DNA of 64,000 nucleotides, taken from positions 7,660,204 to 7,724,203 of the forward strand of contig NW_026089623.1 of assembly GCF_024586455.1 (NCBI RefSeq). Direction: 5' to 3'. Source of the stretch: Bactrocera neohumeralis. Taxonomy: Eukaryota; Arthropoda; Insecta; Diptera; Tephritidae. Shown piece by piece: positions 63,315 through 64,000 of this stretch. The position numbers were made by a program, and so were the translations under genes. Every line of letters begins with the position of its first letter. Positions within the stretch are counted from its first letter, which is position 1. The notes below the pieces were generated by a model. It did not search any database and was not told where the DNA came from. It was given only the letters and a program-made list of their open reading frames with translations.

Positions 63315-64000
63315 CTACTTAAAAAAGTTTGCAACATTTGGTTTTGTGAGTTTATCATTTCTTGAACCATATTTTGCATTTTAGACATAAATTGTGTCGT
63401 ACATTGGGTTGAAAATCATAGTTTCAACGCTTCCAAATGGTCGGTTTTGGGGCAATTGCATTTATGCAGTGTTACCTCTCAGCACATTTGCATAGATTTC
63501 TTGTGTAGTATTATTTTTAAGATTACCCGGTTTTAAAAAAGGGTCAGGGATTTTAATATATTAACTATAATATAGTTCGCAATGTGATTTCCTCCAAAAT
63601 GGTTCCTCAACGGTAATTCTGGCATGGAGCAGATATTTTACTTTGAAAGTGGGATATGTTTCATGTTTCTTTAGTTGGCTAGAATTTGGAATCAATTCTA
63701 TTTGGAACATTAGTTGTGGGACTTTACTACTGACTAAAACCACTTTCTTCCAGTGCTGCTTTAATATCGTTAGAGTATACCGAAGACTCTATACCTTTTA
63801 TGACAACAATTAGGCCTTTTGAGCTCTTCAGTTGGTAAGAGTAGTAATTCTTATTATATCTGACAAGTATTTTACAATATCCACGAAACTTTTTTCAGTG
63901 AATGTTTGATGTTTTATGTTACCTTTTTTCAAGGTCACTATGTGGAAAATGTTTGTGCTTATTTTATTGCTTATAATAGATTGGGGGCGGTTTGGCATTC
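63315..64000 (-). pseudogene. Jockey-like ORF1 (nucleic-acid-binding), partial
   Basis: Minus strand. Around 63850-63740 there is a YSYQLKSSKGLIVVIKGI-like stretch followed by a SNDIKAALEES-like stretch; then 63743-63561 has IPNSSQLKKHETYPTFKVKY and RITVEEPFWRK. This is the PRE_C2HC-type region before the zinc knuckles of Jockey ORF1. The knuckles expected next are not recognisable, and stops occur. The N-terminus is beyond the window. Confidence 0.65.

Larger units (their letters stand above)
61385..64000 (-). mobile_element. Jockey-clade LINE, runs off the window
   Basis: Minus-strand order is ORF1 (gag-like) at 64000-63315, endonuclease 63311-62640, RT 62160-61500. ORF2 begins a few bases after the ORF1 region. 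This two-ORF layout and the WNANGV endonuclease start fit Jockey elements. The 3' half of the RT and the tail are missing near 61385. Confidence 0.75.

Overview
This window looks like repeat-dense nuclear DNA of a higher (brachyceran) fly; a tephritid fruit fly is my best guess, but genus and species cannot be read from it. It is AT-rich. It carries dipteran DINE-1/mini-me-type repeats with (RGAC)n stretches, errantivirus-like LTR elements primed by tRNA-Lys, BEL/Pao, Jockey and RTE-like retroelements, Helitrons, and Tc1/mariner, hAT and piggyBac transposons. No intact host gene, rRNA or tRNA gene was seen. Almost every coding feature is a broken transposon gene. The one recognisable host gene is a degenerate, intron-containing copy of Arp2 (actin-related protein 2).

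Layout. 1-1340: a DINE-1-like repeat abuts the C-terminal end of a BEL/Pao pol gene, followed by its LTR and a degenerate tandem array. 1394-4061: the 5' part of an errantivirus-like element (LTR, primer site, gag), its gag split by a TTAA-flanked MITE and cut off by an RTE-like LINE (4062-7264, minus). 7266-14150: an inverted RTE fragment, a hAT MITE, a Helitron with both termini, a DUF4817 transposase remnant and more RTE fragments. 14190-22205: the Arp2 pseudogene (minus), split by a two-LTR errantivirus-like provirus (14760-22148, TSD TACA). The provirus is itself interrupted by a 1.77-kb TIR element (19487-21259, 8-bp TSD).

22690-29242: RTE fragments in both orientations, a Tc1-like element with IR/DR-type ends that contains another RTE copy, and a mariner remnant right beside it, all set in a dispersed repeat that recurs near 47.2 kb. 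29450-31640: a broken gene of an uncharacterised invertebrate protein family. 32146-40254: MITEs, a hAT transposon with a perfect 8-bp TSD, tandem repeats and a piggyBac-derived MITE. 40614-44256: a deleted gypsy-like element cut by an RTE copy. 44304-47158: a piggyBac element with intact ends. 48883-50879: an unclassified DNA transposon with TIRs, TTA target duplication and an empty-site paralogue in the same window. 51363-52766: BEL gag plus a second DINE-1-like repeat. 52775-56616: a small gypsy element with a Helitron fused inside it. 58138-61145: a ZBED/hAT-type transposase remnant. 61385-64000: a Jockey-clade LINE running off the end.

The elements are not a working pathway but a stratified record of nested insertions. 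Several can be ordered, because two copies of a host repeat, one filled and one empty, both lie in the window. Boundaries given from terminal repeats and TSDs are direct reads. Family names rest on recognising conserved motifs by eye and were not tested by any search.
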